NCBI RefSeq assembly: GCF_900113695.1
Contig: NZ_FOQH01000002.1
Coordinates: forward strand, 434,001-498,000
Length of the DNA stretch: 64,000 nt
Direction: 5' to 3'
Source of the DNA: Albimonas pacifica
GTDB lineage: Bacteria; Pseudomonadota; Alphaproteobacteria; Rhodobacterales; Rhodobacteraceae
Shown here: in pieces, positions 63,370 through 64,000 of the stretch
Position numbering within the stretch: the first letter of the stretch is position 1
Layout of the letters: each line of letters begins with the position of its first letter
Program-made: the position numbers and the translations under genes
The notes under the pieces: model-generated
The model's input: only the letters and a program-made list of their open reading frames with translations
Told to the model about the DNA's origin: nothing
Database searches by the model: none

Positions 63370-64000
63370 ATGGCGTATGTTCAGTCCCTTCCGCCCGACT
63401 ACGAGTCCCCGACGGAGCCCGAGGACGACATCGGCCCCGCGACGATGAGCGGCCGGGTCTGGGAAGCCTGGCTGGACATGCAGGGCTCGACGCGTCGGCT
63501 GATCTCGGAGAACCCGTCCGAGGGGCGGCTGCTGTTCTACCTGATCCTGTCGGACCTGGTGTTCTTCCTGTCCTGGACGATCAAGGGCGTGCTGGCGCCG
63601 ACCTCGGCCGCCGCCGCCATGATGCCGATCTACATGAGCGGGGTGCTGCTGGTCGGCTTCCTGATGCGCACGGCGGCGATGTACGTGCTGGCGGCGGCGG
63701 CCTTCGCGGCCTGCCGGCTCGCGGGCGGGCAGGGCAGCTGGCGCGACACCCGCGCGGCGGTGTTCTGGGGGGCGCTGGTCTCGGCCCCCTTCGGCCTGCT
63801 GGCGGCGCTGGTCGCGGTGGGCATGCGCCATGGCGAGCACATCTGGCCGGCGATGGCCGACCCGGTCTACGCGATGCCGCCCTACTACATCGGGCTGGTG
63901 CCGTTCCTGTGGTTCATCGCGGCCGGGCTGGCGGCGGTTCACGGAATGCGGCGCGTGGGCTGGATCTTCCTGGTTCTCTCCACGGGCACGGTGGTGCTCA
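63370..64000 (+). CDS. Yip1 family membrane protein, 5' part
   Basis: An open frame from ATG at 63370 to the window edge, 210 complete codons so far. It begins MAYVQSLPPDYESPTEPEDD (acidic) and has membrane segments such as LLFYLILSDLVFFLSW, AMMPIYMSGVLLVGFLM and ALVSAPFGLLAALVAVGM. GGQGSWRDTRAAVFWGAL matches the GGTGGWQATRLAVFWAPL motif of the preceding gene, so the two are paralogues. The 237-base gap before it contains no gene and is AT-richer near 63290-63330, so a separate promoter is possible. The stop lies outside the window. Confidence 0.82.
   Translation, partial: MAYVQSLPPDYESPTEPEDDIGPATMSGRVWEAWLDMQGSTRRLISENPSEGRLLFYLILSDLVFFLSWTIKGVLAPTSAAAAMMPIYMSGVLLVGFLMRTAAMYVLAAAAFAACRLAGGQGSWRDTRAAVFWGALVSAPFGLLAALVAVGMRHGEHIWPAMADPVYAMPPYYIGLVPFLWFIAAGLAAVHGMRRVGWIFLVLSTGTVVL

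Overview
The window is very GC-rich, densely packed DNA from a bacterial chromosome, most likely an alphaproteobacterium of the Rhodobacterales type. Evidence for this includes a phasin, an RNase E whose S1 domain is split by a huge acidic insertion, a release factor 2 gene without the programmed frameshift, a hisI gene beside a NifU-like scaffold gene, a VPLPA-CTERM surface protein, a bactofilin/M23 peptidase pair, and an iscR-desulfurase-sufB...sufC-sufD operon ending in Yip1-family genes. I did not identify the species. No phage, insertion sequence, CRISPR array, rRNA or tRNA gene was recognised.

Layout. 1-5.8 kb: the end of an RbbA-like ABC exporter and its partner permease, a phasin with a good promoter, an SPFH/NfeD membrane pair, a hemolysin III protein and CreA. 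6-16 kb: a metallophosphoesterase/EamA pair, recG, a membrane microprotein unit, a NifU-like scaffold divergent from hisI-abrB, gluQ, a DNA glycosylase and an esterase. 16-24.5 kb: HNH nuclease, dsbB-yqaA, ppx-rlmE, a two-part M14 metallopeptidase, a Deg protease and a DUF6884 protein. 24.8-32.7 kb: accBC, an alcohol dehydrogenase, a DsbA-like oxidoreductase, an M48 protease, an aminotransferase and the VPLPA-CTERM protein. 33-47.5 kb: rne with a long leader, an amidase, mrcA, prfB, a glycosyltransferase, bactofilin with M23 peptidase, and bcp. 47.7-54.4 kb: a YhdP-like giant, tyrS and anmK. 54.4-64 kb: an alpha/beta hydrolase divergent from a suf operon whose sufB and sufC are separated by a pyruvyl transferase, a small membrane protein and a UPF0145 gene. 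sufS is expected beyond the right edge.

Many genes serve the envelope: the amidase, PBP1A, M23 peptidase, bactofilin, AnmK, YhdP, Deg, M48, DsbA/DsbB and Yip1 proteins. Fe-S biogenesis (suf operon, IscR, NifU-like scaffold) and RNA or translation functions (rne, rlmE, gluQ, tyrS, prfB) form the other two themes.

The most unusual signal is non-coding. Two 212-bp intergenic copies of one highly folded repeat lie at 14411-14622 and 52885-53096. They differ at only 12 positions, and eight of those form four compensatory base-pair swaps, so a secondary structure is being preserved. Each copy sits between divergent genes beside a tRNA-synthetase-family gene, and each is preceded by a 21-bp motif that also forms one arm of a 24-bp hairpin at 5873-5944. 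I know of no named family for it.
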